DNA of 39,961 bases. It comes from Pandoraea anhela (GTDB taxonomy: Bacteria; Pseudomonadota; Gammaproteobacteria; Burkholderiales; Burkholderiaceae). Location of the stretch: the NCBI RefSeq assembly GCF_902459655.1, contig NZ_CABPSB010000034.1, positions 1-39,961 of the forward strand, in the 5' to 3' direction. A model generated the notes under the pieces. It saw nothing but the letters and a program-made list of their open reading frames with translations. It was not told the DNA's origin and did not search any database. The first letter of the stretch is position 1. Every line of letters begins with the position of its first letter. This document shows positions 6,594-15,437 of this stretch, piece by piece. The translations under genes and the position numbers were made by a program.

Positions 6594-8183
6594 ATGAAGC
6601 CGATCTGGATAGTAGACGACGACCAATCGATTCGATGGGTGCTCGAAAAGGCACTCTCGCGAGCCAACCTGCCGGTACGCAGCTTTACCGGCCCGCGCGA
6701 AGCCAGCGCGGCGCTCGAACACGACTCGCCGCAGGTGCTTGTCTCGGACATCCGCATGGCGGGCGGCTCCGGGCTCGAACTGCTGCAAATGGTCAAACAG
6801 CGGCACCCCGGCCTGCCGGTCATCATCATGACCGCCTTCTCGGATCTCGATAGCGCGGTGGCCGCGTTTCAGGGCGGGGCGTTCGAATACCTCGCCAAGC
6901 CGTTCGACGTGGATCGTGCCGTCGAACTGATTTTGCGCGCGGTCGAAGAAAGCCTGCGCGAAGCCACGGACGACGAGCGCATCACCGAAGAGCCGGAAAT
7001 TCTCGGCCAGGCGAGCGCGATGCAGGACGTGTTCCGCGCCATCGGCCGGTTGTCGCATTCGAGCGCGACGGTGCTCATTACCGGGGAGTCCGGGTCGGGC
7101 AAGGAGTTGGTGGCGCGCGCGTTGCATCGTCATTCGCCGCGTGCTTCGGGTCCGTTTATTGCGCTCAACACTGCGGCAATTCCGAAAGACCTGCTGGAGT
7201 CCGAGTTGTTCGGCCACGAGCGCGGTGCGTTCACCGGTGCGCAGGCCACGCGTCGCGGGCGCTTCGAACAAGCCGAGAGCGGCACGCTTTTTCTCGATGA
7301 AATCGGCGACATGCCGCTGGATTTGCAGACGCGTCTGCTGCGGGTGCTCTCGGACGGCAATTACTACCGGGTGGGCGGTCATAGCCCGATCAAGGCGAAC
7401 GTTCGCGTGATCGCGGCGACGCATCAGAATCTCGAAGACCGTGTGCGTCAGGGGTTGTTCCGCGAGGACTTGTATCACCGCCTGAACGTCATTCGCCTGC
7501 GCCTGCCGTCGTTGCGCGAGCGCAGCGAGGACATTCCGCTGCTGGTGCGCCACTTCCTTCAGAAAAGTGCGCGCGAACTGGGTGTCGAGACCAAACGCAT
7601 CAGCGAGGCGGCGCTGGCGCACCTGACGCGCTTCCCGTTCCCGGGCAACGTACGTCAACTGGAAAATCTGAGCAACTGGCTCACGGTGATGGCGCCCGCG
7701 CAGACCGTCGAAATCAAGGATCTGCCGCCCGAGTTTCAGACGACGGCGCCGGTGCCGGCAGCGTCCGGTGCGCCGCCCGCTTACGCTAATGCGGGGTCTG
7801 GCGCAGCGGCGCCGGTCGCGGCGGGGGGCGGCTCGGGGTACGGCAGCGTCGGGGCGGCGGCGCCGGTCGCGGTGGCGGGTGCGATGGGCGGTGTGAGCGT
7901 GCCGGGTGTGGCCGGTCTCGGGGCAGACGTTACGGGTGTGCCGGGCATGGCCGGCATGGCAGGCGCCGAGAGCTGGGAGCCGATTCTGCGTCGCGAGGTT
8001 GCGCGATTGTTGCGTTCGGCATCGCCCGATGTGATGGATCAACTGACGCGTCGCTTCGAAACCGCGCTGATCAACGAAGCACTGGACTTCACGCGCGGGC
8101 GCAAGGTCGAAGCGGCGAGCCGTCTGGGGATCGGCCGTAACACGATCACGCGCAAAATCCAGGAGCTTGGGCTGGAATCCTGA
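6594..8183 (+). CDS. ntrC: Nitrogen regulation response regulator NtrC
   Basis: This is a sigma-54-dependent activator of nitrogen-scavenging genes, including glnA. It has 529 residues. A receiver domain (1-120) has the phospho-acceptor Asp52 in VSDIRM. An AAA+ domain (about 140-380) has Walker A GESGSGKE (164-171), the sigma-54 contact loop GAFTGA (211-216) and the LFLDEIGDMP Walker B. A Fis-type helix-turn-helix follows (about 500-529). Between AAA+ and the DNA-binding domain is a roughly 78-residue linker (about 382-460) made almost wholly of Ala, Gly, Val and Pro, longer than in classical NtrC (about 470 residues in total). GGTGA lies five bases before the ATG. The domain order is unambiguous. 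Confidence 0.97.
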   Translation: MKPIWIVDDDQSIRWVLEKALSRANLPVRSFTGPREASAALEHDSPQVLVSDIRMAGGSGLELLQMVKQRHPGLPVIIMTAFSDLDSAVAAFQGGAFEYLAKPFDVDRAVELILRAVEESLREATDDERITEEPEILGQASAMQDVFRAIGRLSHSSATVLITGESGSGKELVARALHRHSPRASGPFIALNTAAIPKDLLESELFGHERGAFTGAQATRRGRFEQAESGTLFLDEIGDMPLDLQTRLLRVLSDGNYYRVGGHSPIKANVRVIAATHQNLEDRVRQGLFREDLYHRLNVIRLRLPSLRERSEDIPLLVRHFLQKSARELGVETKRISEAALAHLTRFPFPGNVRQLENLSNWLTVMAPAQTVEIKDLPPEFQTTAPVPAASGAPPAYANAGSGAAAPVAAGGGSGYGSVGAAAPVAVAGAMGGVSVPGVAGLGADVTGVPGMAGMAGAESWEPILRREVARLLRSASPDVMDQLTRRFETALINEALDFTRGRKVEAASRLGIGRNTITRKIQELGLES

Positions 8184-8238
8184 AGCGAAACGGGGTAGGC
8201 TCCTTTGCTTTCTCACATCGCATCAAGGGAGCCGTAAC

Positions 8239-9120
8239 ATGGCAAGACGCATCCTGTTGACGGGCGCGACCGGGCAGGTCGGCTGGGAATTGGCACGTTG
8301 CCTGCAAGGCTTCGGCGACGTGCATGCTCCCGGACGTCATGAAATGGACCTGCTCGATACCGACAGCGTCGTGCGGACCCTGCGTGACTTCTCGCCGGAT
8401 CTGATCGTCAATCCGGCGGCCTACACGGCGGTCGATCGTGCCGAAACCGATGAGGCGGCCGCCTATCAGGTCAATGCGGTGGTGCCCGGCATCATGGCGG
8501 AAGAGGCGAAACGTCTGGGGGCGCTCGTCGTCCATTACTCCACCGACTACGTTTTCGACGGCACCTCATCGACGCCGTATCGCGAAGACGAACCCACCAA
8601 CCCGCAAAACGCTTACGGTCGCACCAAACTGGCCGGCGAGGCGGCGATCGTCGCCAGCGGGGCGAATCATCTGGTGCTGCGCACGAGTTGGGTATACGGG
8701 GCGCGTGGCGCCAACTTTCTGCTCACGGTGCAACGGCTCGCGCGCGAGCGTGACGAGCTGCGTATCGTTGCCGATCAGCATGGCGCGCCGACATGGTGCC
8801 GCACGATCGCGGCGCTCACGTCGCAGGTGCTGGTGCAGGGGTTGACGCAGACGGGCGTCGACGCCGATTTCTGGCGTGAGCGCGGCGGTCTTTATCACCT
8901 GACGGCTGCTGGCCAGACGACCTGGCACGGTTTCACCGAAGCGATTCTCGATGTGAGTGCGCCGGAAAAGCGCCCGAAGGTTGTGGCGATTCCGACGTCT
9001 GCGTACCCGCTGCCGGCCAGACGTCCGGCGTACTCCGTGCTCGACAACGACAAGCTCGCGCGCAACTTCGGCGTTCGCGCTCCCGACTGGCGCGACGCCC
9101 TCAAACTCTGTCTCGCTTGA
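8239..9120 (+). CDS. rfbD: dTDP-4-dehydrorhamnose reductase (RfbD/RmlD-like)
   Basis: This is a 293-residue extended SDR. It shows the N-terminal nucleotide-binding GATGQVG (residues 9-15), YSTDYVFDG (100-108) and the catalytic Tyr126/Lys130 in YGRTK, together with the C-terminal segment typical of RmlD (ALTSQVL..., ARRPAYSVLDNDKLA). The family makes dTDP-L-rhamnose in the last step of the pathway, using NAD(P)H. AAGGGAG seven bases before the ATG at 8239 decides the start. No rmlA, rmlB or rmlC gene is nearby, so either those are elsewhere or this is a detached paralogue acting on another sugar nucleotide. It lies 55 bp behind ntrC and could be co-transcribed with it. Confidence 0.88.
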   Translation: MARRILLTGATGQVGWELARCLQGFGDVHAPGRHEMDLLDTDSVVRTLRDFSPDLIVNPAAYTAVDRAETDEAAAYQVNAVVPGIMAEEAKRLGALVVHYSTDYVFDGTSSTPYREDEPTNPQNAYGRTKLAGEAAIVASGANHLVLRTSWVYGARGANFLLTVQRLARERDELRIVADQHGAPTWCRTIAALTSQVLVQGLTQTGVDADFWRERGGLYHLTAAGQTTWHGFTEAILDVSAPEKRPKVVAIPTSAYPLPARRPAYSVLDNDKLARNFGVRAPDWRDALKLCLA

Positions 9121-9248
9121 CGCGAGGACGTATCTCCCGGGACTGCGCAGCGAAATCGGAAATTCCTTAGCGCGCAGTGCCGGGTTCTTTCGGCAACATG
9201 GTGGCTTTTTGCGCATGCGCCCGAGCGCGTGCCGAGGAGCGATACCGC

Positions 9249-12119
9249 ATGCCGTTTCAGCCCACGGTTTCCGGCAATGGACAAGCTCCGGCCGGTTCGA
9301 TGGCCCTGGTGCCCGCCACATCCGCGATGGGGCGCGTGCTCGGTGCCGAACGCCCGGCGGTGTCCGATGCCGCAGCACGTCACGTGGCGACGCCGGAATC
9401 GTTGCGTCGTGCGATCCGGCTGGCCGATGCCGGCGAGCGCCAGGCCATTTTGCTTCAGATGTCGTGGCTGACCCATGTGCTTGCCGAGCGGGCGCTCGCG
9501 CGCGATCGCTGTGCGAGCATCGAGCGTCTGTGCATACGGGCGGACGCCGCGCGAGGCGAGTTGCCGTTCGACAAGGCCGCGTTGACCCAGGTCTGGCGCG
9601 TACGCTTTTCCCACCTGCTGCAAGGCGTGCGCCCAAGCGACTTTGCGCGCGATCTGATGCGGTGGTGTTCGGCATCTCGCGATCCAACGTCGCTCGTCGC
9701 GCGATGGCAGGAACTCTGCGGTGAGACAGACGCACCGCCCGATATGGCGACCTTCATCCATTTGCCTTTGCGCGAATGGCCGGTCGCGATCCTGGGCGTG
9801 GCGTTGTCGTTGTCGAATCTTCGGGAGGCCGCACTTTCCGACTTGACGTTGCCTCATGCCGATCTTCGGGGTGTCAGCGCGTCCCACGCACAATTCCGCG
9901 GCGGGCAGTTCAACGACGTTGCGTGGTGCGACGCGAGGCTGCGTCACGCGAACTTCGCCTTTTCCAATCACGTGAACGCCGATTTCGAGCGCGCGGATCT
10001 GCGCGGCGTTTGCTTTCGCGCCGCGGGTCTGACCGGCGCGCGCATGGTCGATGTCGATCTTCGCGGGGCGGAGTTTCTGCACACCGTGATGAATGGCGCA
10101 GAGATGAGCGAGGCGAACGGTAGCGGGGTGACGTTTGCCAAGGTGCGGCTCGACGATGCGGCGCTGCATCGGGCGCGGCTGTGTGGCGCGCGCTTGACCG
10201 ACAGCAGTGCGCGCGGGCTGGCGCTTATCGGTGCACGGGCAAGGCATTCGCGATGGACATCGGTCGCGATGGGCAATGGACGGGCATCGGGCGCCGACCT
10301 GCGCGATGCCGAGTTTCGTCAATGCGACCTCGTCGGGTGGGATGTCCGGGGGGCGAAGCTCAACGGGGCGTACTTCGAGGCGTGCGATATGCGTCGGGCC
10401 CGATTTTGCGGCGCGAGCCTCAAACGCCTCCGAATCGGGCGCGATTGCGATCTGGGCGGCACGCAGTGGCAAGACGCACGTCTGAGTCTCGACGGCGCGT
10501 GGTTGCGGCAACTGACGCCGGTCGAACTCGAACAAACGGTGCAATCGTGGATGACACTCCCGGTGGATCAGCCTGCCGTGCGGGCGAATGTCTTCCTGCA
10601 ATTGCTGGGCGCGTTGGCTCGCCGGTCGTGCTTCGGAACATCGGGAATGGAGACGGCCCCGTCGTTGCACCGGTTGCCGGCGTCCGTGCAGCGCAGCCGT
10701 TGGCTAGGCCGTGTCCTGGTTGGGCCGAGCGAATTGAGCGAGTTGGGCGTGTTAAGCGCGCCTGAAGGTTTCGCGACGTTGCGTGCGCAATGGGTGACGC
10801 GAAAGCTGAGCATGTTGACGGACGTCAGACTATCGTGCGACGAGGCGAGATGGACCGTGGCGACGTTGATGACCGAGTTGCATCGTCGATGTGCATCGAC
10901 GTCGCCCGACGCGGTCTGGCCGTATGCCGGGGCGATCTGTCAGACGCTGTATTGGGCGGGCGAGCGTGTCGGATGCGCCAGCGACGCCCGTACGCGTGCA
11001 TTGCGGGTGGCGTGGCTGGAGGCTTTGCCTGCGCATGTTCACGTCGCGCTTTCGGCCGATGGCGTCGATCCCCTCGACCCGTCCTTTTTCGTGTTGACCC
11101 GCGCCGATGGCGAGGTTGCGGTGCGTTTGCCGAAGGCACTGCTCGCGGGTGTTCTCGGTTCGGAGACGTCGGCACTGCCGAGGGAGGGGGACGCTGTTTT
11201 CGCGCGCGACCCGGTGCCCGGCTGGCGCTGGGCCGGCGTACGCGTGGTGGTCCGTGACGAAACGTCGCCGGACGATTTCGTGCCCGGCACGATGCGCCAG
11301 CTTCAGGGCTTGCTAAGAGAGTTCGGTTTTCTGGCGGGGATCTGGCCGGTGGAGCGTACGCTCGACGCGCTCGTCCGGCTCACGGGCCGCTGGCTCGGCG
11401 ACGACGCTCGGGAGCGCGCGAGCGCGGCCTGCGGCGGCATATGGCGACCCGTTGGGGAGGTCGTCGCAGAGACGGTGCCGGACTCGCAACGCCCGGGGCT
11501 GAGCATGTCGGACAGAATCGCGATGCTGATTGCTGCCTCGCCGATGCCGGCGCACATCAAGCTGCGGGCCGCCGCGCATGCGGATATCGAGGAGGTCTTC
11601 CGGGCGTGTCCCGTGTTCTCGCCCGAGGCGGATGTGCCGCTGAGCGTCTCGATGTCGCGCCGCGTCAGGCTCGTGTCCGTCACGGCCGGTCTCTGCTGGC
11701 TCGCTACGCAACCGGAGTGGTATCTGCCGGCGAGCGTGTCCGGTGGCGATGAAGATGGCGATGGCGTGCCGGAGCGTCAGCGACTCGCGTGCCGTCAATA
11801 CGCGCTGGCCGTGCTTAACGAAACCATGACGGGCGACGCGCTATGGCGTCGGTTGCCGCAAGCACTGGCACTGCGCGCCTGCCTTGCGAGCGAGTCGAGT
11901 TCGTCGCGTCGCCTCGCACAGTGTCTTGCCGACTGGCTCACATGTGCAGATGTGCGCGATCTGCCGGGACTGGCGCAGGCATGTCGCCATACGTTGCCAT
12001 GGTTCTGGGCGGTTCGGTTCCCGCTTCCCGCCGATGCGATTCGCAAAGCTGTGACAACGCCTTTGTTCGTCGCGGCGGCGAAACCGGGTACGCGGTGGAA
12101 TGAGGGGCGTTTTGCCTGA
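9249..12119 (+). CDS. Large pentapeptide-repeat protein, candidate effector
   Basis: This is a 956-residue protein with no signal peptide or membrane segment. Three regions can be seen. Residues 1-189 are polar and helical. Residues about 190-415 are pentapeptide repeats of the A(D/N)LXX type (for example HADLRG, ANFAFS, ADLRGV, ADLRDA), enough for roughly 11 turns of a right-handed beta-helix. Residues 416-956 are a mixed, Cys-containing region with no motif I recognise. The order helical N-terminus, beta-helix, large C-terminal domain resembles the type III effectors SopA and NleL, whose C-terminal part is a HECT-like ubiquitin ligase, but I cannot confirm that fold or a catalytic cysteine here. 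AGGAG nine bases before 9249 sets the start. No secretion-system genes are in the window. Confidence 0.8.
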   Translation: MPFQPTVSGNGQAPAGSMALVPATSAMGRVLGAERPAVSDAAARHVATPESLRRAIRLADAGERQAILLQMSWLTHVLAERALARDRCASIERLCIRADAARGELPFDKAALTQVWRVRFSHLLQGVRPSDFARDLMRWCSASRDPTSLVARWQELCGETDAPPDMATFIHLPLREWPVAILGVALSLSNLREAALSDLTLPHADLRGVSASHAQFRGGQFNDVAWCDARLRHANFAFSNHVNADFERADLRGVCFRAAGLTGARMVDVDLRGAEFLHTVMNGAEMSEANGSGVTFAKVRLDDAALHRARLCGARLTDSSARGLALIGARARHSRWTSVAMGNGRASGADLRDAEFRQCDLVGWDVRGAKLNGAYFEACDMRRARFCGASLKRLRIGRDCDLGGTQWQDARLSLDGAWLRQLTPVELEQTVQSWMTLPVDQPAVRANVFLQLLGALARRSCFGTSGMETAPSLHRLPASVQRSRWLGRVLVGPSELSELGVLSAPEGFATLRAQWVTRKLSMLTDVRLSCDEARWTVATLMTELHRRCASTSPDAVWPYAGAICQTLYWAGERVGCASDARTRALRVAWLEALPAHVHVALSADGVDPLDPSFFVLTRADGEVAVRLPKALLAGVLGSETSALPREGDAVFARDPVPGWRWAGVRVVVRDETSPDDFVPGTMRQLQGLLREFGFLAGIWPVERTLDALVRLTGRWLGDDARERASAACGGIWRPVGEVVAETVPDSQRPGLSMSDRIAMLIAASPMPAHIKLRAAAHADIEEVFRACPVFSPEADVPLSVSMSRRVRLVSVTAGLCWLATQPEWYLPASVSGGDEDGDGVPERQRLACRQYALAVLNETMTGDALWRRLPQALALRACLASESSSSRRLAQCLADWLTCADVRDLPGLAQACRHTLPWFWAVRFPLPADAIRKAVTTPLFVAAAKPGTRWNEGRFA

Positions 12120-12172
12120 TATTCCGCCATCGGAACGACAGCGCTTTCGTGGTAAAAATACGTACGCGCAAT

Positions 12173-12194
12173 ACGTTGCCGTAGTTGGCAACGT
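12173..12194 (+). terminator. Possible weak terminator after the pentapeptide-repeat gene
   Basis: A perfect 8-bp stem (12173-12180 with 12187-12194) with a 6-nt loop is followed by only two further T residues before C. It lies 54 bp after the stop codon. The short T run makes termination uncertain. Confidence 0.4.
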
Positions 12195-12273
12195 TTCCGG
12201 TCGGCCGGGCGCGCGGCGTTTTGGTAAGTTGACGACATTTGTGGGGTTTTGGCTACGGATGCCTGTACGTAGA

Positions 12274-12295
12274 GGGTCGCCAAAGATGCGATCCC
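12274..12295 (+). other. Hairpin in the leader of the PilZ gene
   Basis: GGGTCGC pairs with GCGATCCC (one bulged T) around CAAAGAT. The surrounding 12195-12367 interval is a GC-rich leader with further weak pairings close to the start codon. I compared it with the c-di-GMP-I riboswitch and did not find its conserved core, so it is listed only as structure of unknown role. Confidence 0.35.
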
Positions 12296-12367
12296 ACGGG
12301 CGGGAATGCGGGGAAGGCCAAGACCTCGTTCTCAGGCTCTCAGGGGTTTCGTACCCTCCCAGGCATC

Positions 12368-13351
12368 ATGCACTCGACTTGTATTGCGTCAGGCTATCCG
12401 GGGTTCGTGGCGGTCAACCGTCGCGAGCTTGACGCGCACGCTCCGCTTTCCTGGCCGTTGTTCGATGCCGATGGCACGCCCTTGCTCGCGGCGGGCGAGC
12501 GATTGCCGTCCGAGGCCGATCTCGATTGGCTTTTCACGATGTTCGCGCCGCACCGGCCGCTACCTGAAGCGGCGGCGACGGGCGAGGGCGCCGGTCGTAC
12601 CGAGGCGGCGAATTCGACGTCCCCGCTCGGGGCGGGCGCTTCGACGGTTTATCTGCACGGCCTGCCTGTCCCGTTGCCGATCGGCGCGTGGCTTCAGGTG
12701 CGGGTCGCGCCGGACGCCGAGACGACACGTGTGCGCGCCAGACTGATCGGACGCGCCCCCAATGGCATGCTCATCATCACGCCGCCGGCTTCGGGCGAGA
12801 CGCGCCTGCCGGTGAGCGCCGGCGACAGACTGGCGCTTTGGACGTTCCCGGGCGACAACTTGTACGAATTCACTTGCGACGTGCATAGCGTGCACCACGG
12901 TCCTTTCGACTATGTGGTGCTGTCGCGTCCTGCGCAGGTTCGCGAGACGCCGGTGCGTCGGACGCCGCGTGTCGATACGCGCCTCGTAGCGCGGCTCTCG
13001 CCGATCGACGAGACATCGCGCGCTTCGTTCCGCCGCTTGCTGGCCGACCCGAAGGACACACCGGAATGGCTGGTGCTGGTGCGAGATATCAGCGCGGACG
13101 GGGCGGGAATCATCGCAAAGGCGCCGCTGCCTGACGGATGTCATCACGTGGCATTGCAGTTCCGGGTGCCGATCGGCGCGGATATCGTGCCGATTCTCGG
13201 CATGGCAGCGGTGCGGGGTGTCGAGGGGCCGCGTGCTGACGGCACGTGGGCTTATGGACTCGAATTCATGCAGATGGACACGCGCAACAAGGCGGCGATT
13301 CGCTGTTTCGTGTACGAGTCCCGACTGACCGATCCGCGCGCCGGCCATTGA
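12368..13351 (+). CDS. PilZ domain protein, YcgR-type flagellar brake
   Basis: This 327-residue cytoplasmic protein is likely to bind cyclic di-GMP and slow the flagellar motor or act on another motility target. The N-terminal half has a Pro/Ala/Gly-rich segment (about 60-90) and then a YcgR-N-like beta-barrel (about 100-200). The C-terminal PilZ domain (about 200-315) carries both c-di-GMP motifs, an RRTPR segment fitting RxxxR and DISADGAG fitting D/NxSxxG. The start at 12368 is moderately sure; AGG lies five bases upstream, and the frame further up runs through the structured leader. It stands alone and ends in a bidirectional terminator. The YcgR identity is inferred from the two-domain layout; no flagellar genes are in the window. 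Confidence 0.8.
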   Translation: MHSTCIASGYPGFVAVNRRELDAHAPLSWPLFDADGTPLLAAGERLPSEADLDWLFTMFAPHRPLPEAAATGEGAGRTEAANSTSPLGAGASTVYLHGLPVPLPIGAWLQVRVAPDAETTRVRARLIGRAPNGMLIITPPASGETRLPVSAGDRLALWTFPGDNLYEFTCDVHSVHHGPFDYVVLSRPAQVRETPVRRTPRVDTRLVARLSPIDETSRASFRRLLADPKDTPEWLVLVRDISADGAGIIAKAPLPDGCHHVALQFRVPIGADIVPILGMAAVRGVEGPRADGTWAYGLEFMQMDTRNKAAIRCFVYESRLTDPRAGH

Positions 13352-13375
13352 GCGGCGGGCAGGCCCAACCAAAGA

Positions 13376-13399
13376 AAACGGCACCTCAGGGTGCCGTTT
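13376..13399. terminator. Bidirectional terminator between the PilZ gene and xth
   Basis: A 10-bp stem (AAACGGCACC with GGTGCCGTTT) with the 4-nt loop TCAG lies between two convergent genes. It has A and T runs on both sides, so it can serve either strand. Confidence 0.85.
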
Positions 13400-13459
13400 C
13401 TTGTTGCCTGATTCTTTGGGGCTGTTGCCTATCCCCATCGAAACGCCTGGCGTACCGCA

Positions 13460-14239
13460 TCAATCCTTGAACGTGGCGACGACGGGGGTGTGGTCCGAGG
13501 GCTGTTCCCAGGTGCGCGGCTCACGATCGATTTCGCAGGCGGTGCAGCGCTCGGCCAGTGCGCCCGATGCGAGGATGTGATCGATGCGCAGCCCGGCATT
13601 GCGCCGGAATGCCCCCATCCGGTAGTCCCACCAACTGAAGGTTTTCTCCGGCTGATCGAACATGCGGAAGGTATCGCGCAGACCGAGGCCTTGCAGGCGT
13701 GCGAACGCCTGACGCTCCTGTGGCGACACCAGATTGCAGCCTTCCCATTTCGCCGGATCGTGCACGTCGCGATCTTCCGGGGCGATGTTGTAATCGCCGA
13801 GCAGCGCGAGTTGCGGATAGCGTTGCATCTCATCCGACAGCCAATGCGTGAGGGCGTCGAGCCAGTTCAGCTTATAGACGAACTTATCGGATTCGAGCGA
13901 CTGACCGTTCGGAAAATAGCCGCAGACCACGCGCACGCCACCGATGGTCGCCGTGATGAGCCGTTGTTGATCGTCCGGGAAATTCGGCAGATTCTTCACG
14001 AGATCCGTCGCTTCGCCGACCTTCGCATGATTGACCAGCAGGGCGACGCCGTTGTACGTCTTCTGGCCGGTGAAGTGCGAGGTATAGCCCAGTGCGGCGA
14101 GCTCGGTGATCGGAAAGTTCTCGTCGGTCAGCTTCAGTTCCTGAAGGCAGAGGACGTCGACCGGATGGCTGCGCAGCCAATCCTGCACGTGTCCGAGACG
14201 AACCTTGAGCGAGTTGACGTTCCAGGTGGCTAATTGCAT
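13460..14239 (-). CDS. xth: Exodeoxyribonuclease III
   Basis: This is a DNA-repair AP endonuclease and 3'-5' exonuclease of the exonuclease III family, with 259 residues against 268 in E. coli. The catalytic set of the endonuclease/exonuclease/phosphatase fold is visible: Asn7 in TWNVNS, the metal-binding Glu34 in LQELKL, the Asp/Asn pair in LGDYNIAPEDRD, RIDHIL, and the C-terminal SDHTPV (Asp249/His250). It starts at ATG 14237-14239. It lies 49 bp behind the riboflavin synthase gene on the same strand, so the two may be co-transcribed, and it ends at a terminator shared with the PilZ gene. Confidence 0.96.
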   Translation of the reverse strand: MQLATWNVNSLKVRLGHVQDWLRSHPVDVLCLQELKLTDENFPITELAALGYTSHFTGQKTYNGVALLVNHAKVGEATDLVKNLPNFPDDQQRLITATIGGVRVVCGYFPNGQSLESDKFVYKLNWLDALTHWLSDEMQRYPQLALLGDYNIAPEDRDVHDPAKWEGCNLVSPQERQAFARLQGLGLRDTFRMFDQPEKTFSWWDYRMGAFRRNAGLRIDHILASGALAERCTACEIDREPRTWEQPSDHTPVVATFKD

Positions 14240-14288
14240 GAATGTCCTTGAAGAGTGAGCGTCAGGCTTAGGGACTGTCCGTTAAGCG

Positions 14289-15002
14289 TTACTTGCGATC
14301 CGTCGGCAATTTCGGCACGCCGACAAAGTCGTCGAGCGAAAGCCCCTTTTCCTTGAGCAGCGCTTCGAGCACGGGTTCGAGGCGACCGAGACTCTCCTGC
14401 ACGGCTTCGCGCACGGTATCGACCACGACCTGAGTGCTGCGCTCGATCTCGATATTCAGACGCGAGCCGGCGGTCTTGTCTTCGAACGTGGTCATGCGGC
14501 GCGTTTCCGGAATCAGCCAGACCTCGAACCAACCTTCCTGGCGGTTCACTTCCGACACGGTCAGACTCGCGCCGTTGATCGCGATATAGCCCTTTGCAAA
14601 GACATACTTGCGAAACGCTTCGGGAATCGCGATACGCAGCACGCGATTCGTATCCGAAGTCCGTACGCTCAGGATGTCACTTGAGAAGTCGATATGCCCC
14701 GAGAGCGGATGACCGCCGATTTCCGCGCCATCCTTGGCGGCGCGCTCCACGTTGACCTGCGCGCCCACGCCGAAGCTGCCGAGCGTTGTTACGTTCAGGC
14801 TTTGAAGAATGACGTCGAACGACGCCGCCGTGGGTGAGCGCAGTTGCGTGACCGTCAGGCAGCACCCGTCGACGGCGACGCTTGCGCCGAGCGTGAGGTC
14901 TTCGCAGAAGCCTTCGGGAAAGGCCAGCGTCAGCGTGCGCATGCCGTCGCGATCTTCGATGGACGACAGCGTGGCCGTGCCTTGAACAATTCCGGTGAAC
15001 AT
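14289..15002 (-). CDS. ribE: Riboflavin synthase (alpha subunit type)
   Basis: This enzyme dismutates two 6,7-dimethyl-8-ribityllumazine molecules to riboflavin. It has 237 residues in two lumazine-binding barrels: the first begins MFTGIVQGTATL and contains GCCLTVT, and the second has the parallel GASLTVSEV. NVERAAK and GGHPLSGHID lie at the junction as in the E. coli enzyme. A C-terminal extension of about 25 residues (from EPVLEALLKEKG onward) exceeds the usual 210-215. It is not beside ribD, ribBA or ribH, which is where Burkholderiales usually keep this gene, so it could be a second copy. No FMN riboswitch was seen upstream. Confidence 0.93.
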   Translation of the reverse strand: MFTGIVQGTATLSSIEDRDGMRTLTLAFPEGFCEDLTLGASVAVDGCCLTVTQLRSPTAASFDVILQSLNVTTLGSFGVGAQVNVERAAKDGAEIGGHPLSGHIDFSSDILSVRTSDTNRVLRIAIPEAFRKYVFAKGYIAINGASLTVSEVNRQEGWFEVWLIPETRRMTTFEDKTAGSRLNIEIERSTQVVVDTVREAVQESLGRLEPVLEALLKEKGLSLDDFVGVPKLPTDRK

Positions 15003-15126
15003 CGTGATGTCGGTAATAAGAGTCGTAGGTTGCTGTGCCGCAGTATTCTACTGCGTAGCGACGGTATGCCGCTCGTCATGCGTCGTGCTACGATGCCGCC
15101 TTTTCACGGGATCTCGACAGATCGCT

Positions 15127-15381
15127 ATGGGTTTCGAAGGCTGCCTGCTGGCGGATGACTTTTATTACTGGGCGGAGACCTCGCCTGCGCCGGATGGGCA
15201 GTTCCACGGGGTGGTGCACTTTACCGGATGGCGCGATGTGGACGATGTCATCGAGACGCTTGACCCGCCGCTGACCCACACGACGCCCGAGGCGTACCGC
15301 TGGGCGACCGATGCCCTGGAGGCCGCCCACGCACTGGCAAAGACGTTGGCGGCCGCAGGCGATCTCGGGATCGAACCCTGA
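15127..15381 (+). CDS. Hypothetical 84-residue protein
   Basis: This is a small acidic soluble protein beginning MGFEGCLLADDFYYWAE, with an aromatic-rich N-terminal half, a predicted beta-hairpin (HGVVHFTGW) and an Ala-rich C-terminal helix (TDALEAAHALAKTLAAA). No family was recognised. The ATG at 15127 was chosen because the protein-like composition begins there; no good ribosome-binding site is visible. It is divergent from ribE, sharing a 124-bp intergenic region. Confidence 0.6.
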   Translation: MGFEGCLLADDFYYWAETSPAPDGQFHGVVHFTGWRDVDDVIETLDPPLTHTTPEAYRWATDALEAAHALAKTLAAAGDLGIEP

Positions 15382-15437
15382 ACGGCAGCATCGCGCGCGC
15401 CGGTCGATTTCGGCCAACGTCGGCCGGATCGGGGCGA

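Noticed and set aside
6540-8216. Open frame of about 558 codons antisense to ntrC
   Set aside because: Same antisense artefact of GC-rich coding DNA; the product is Arg-rich without any domain, and ntrC explains the interval.
12195-12367. Possible c-di-GMP-I riboswitch before the PilZ gene
   Set aside because: The conserved GEMM core and its tetraloop-receptor pair could not be found; only generic hairpins are visible.
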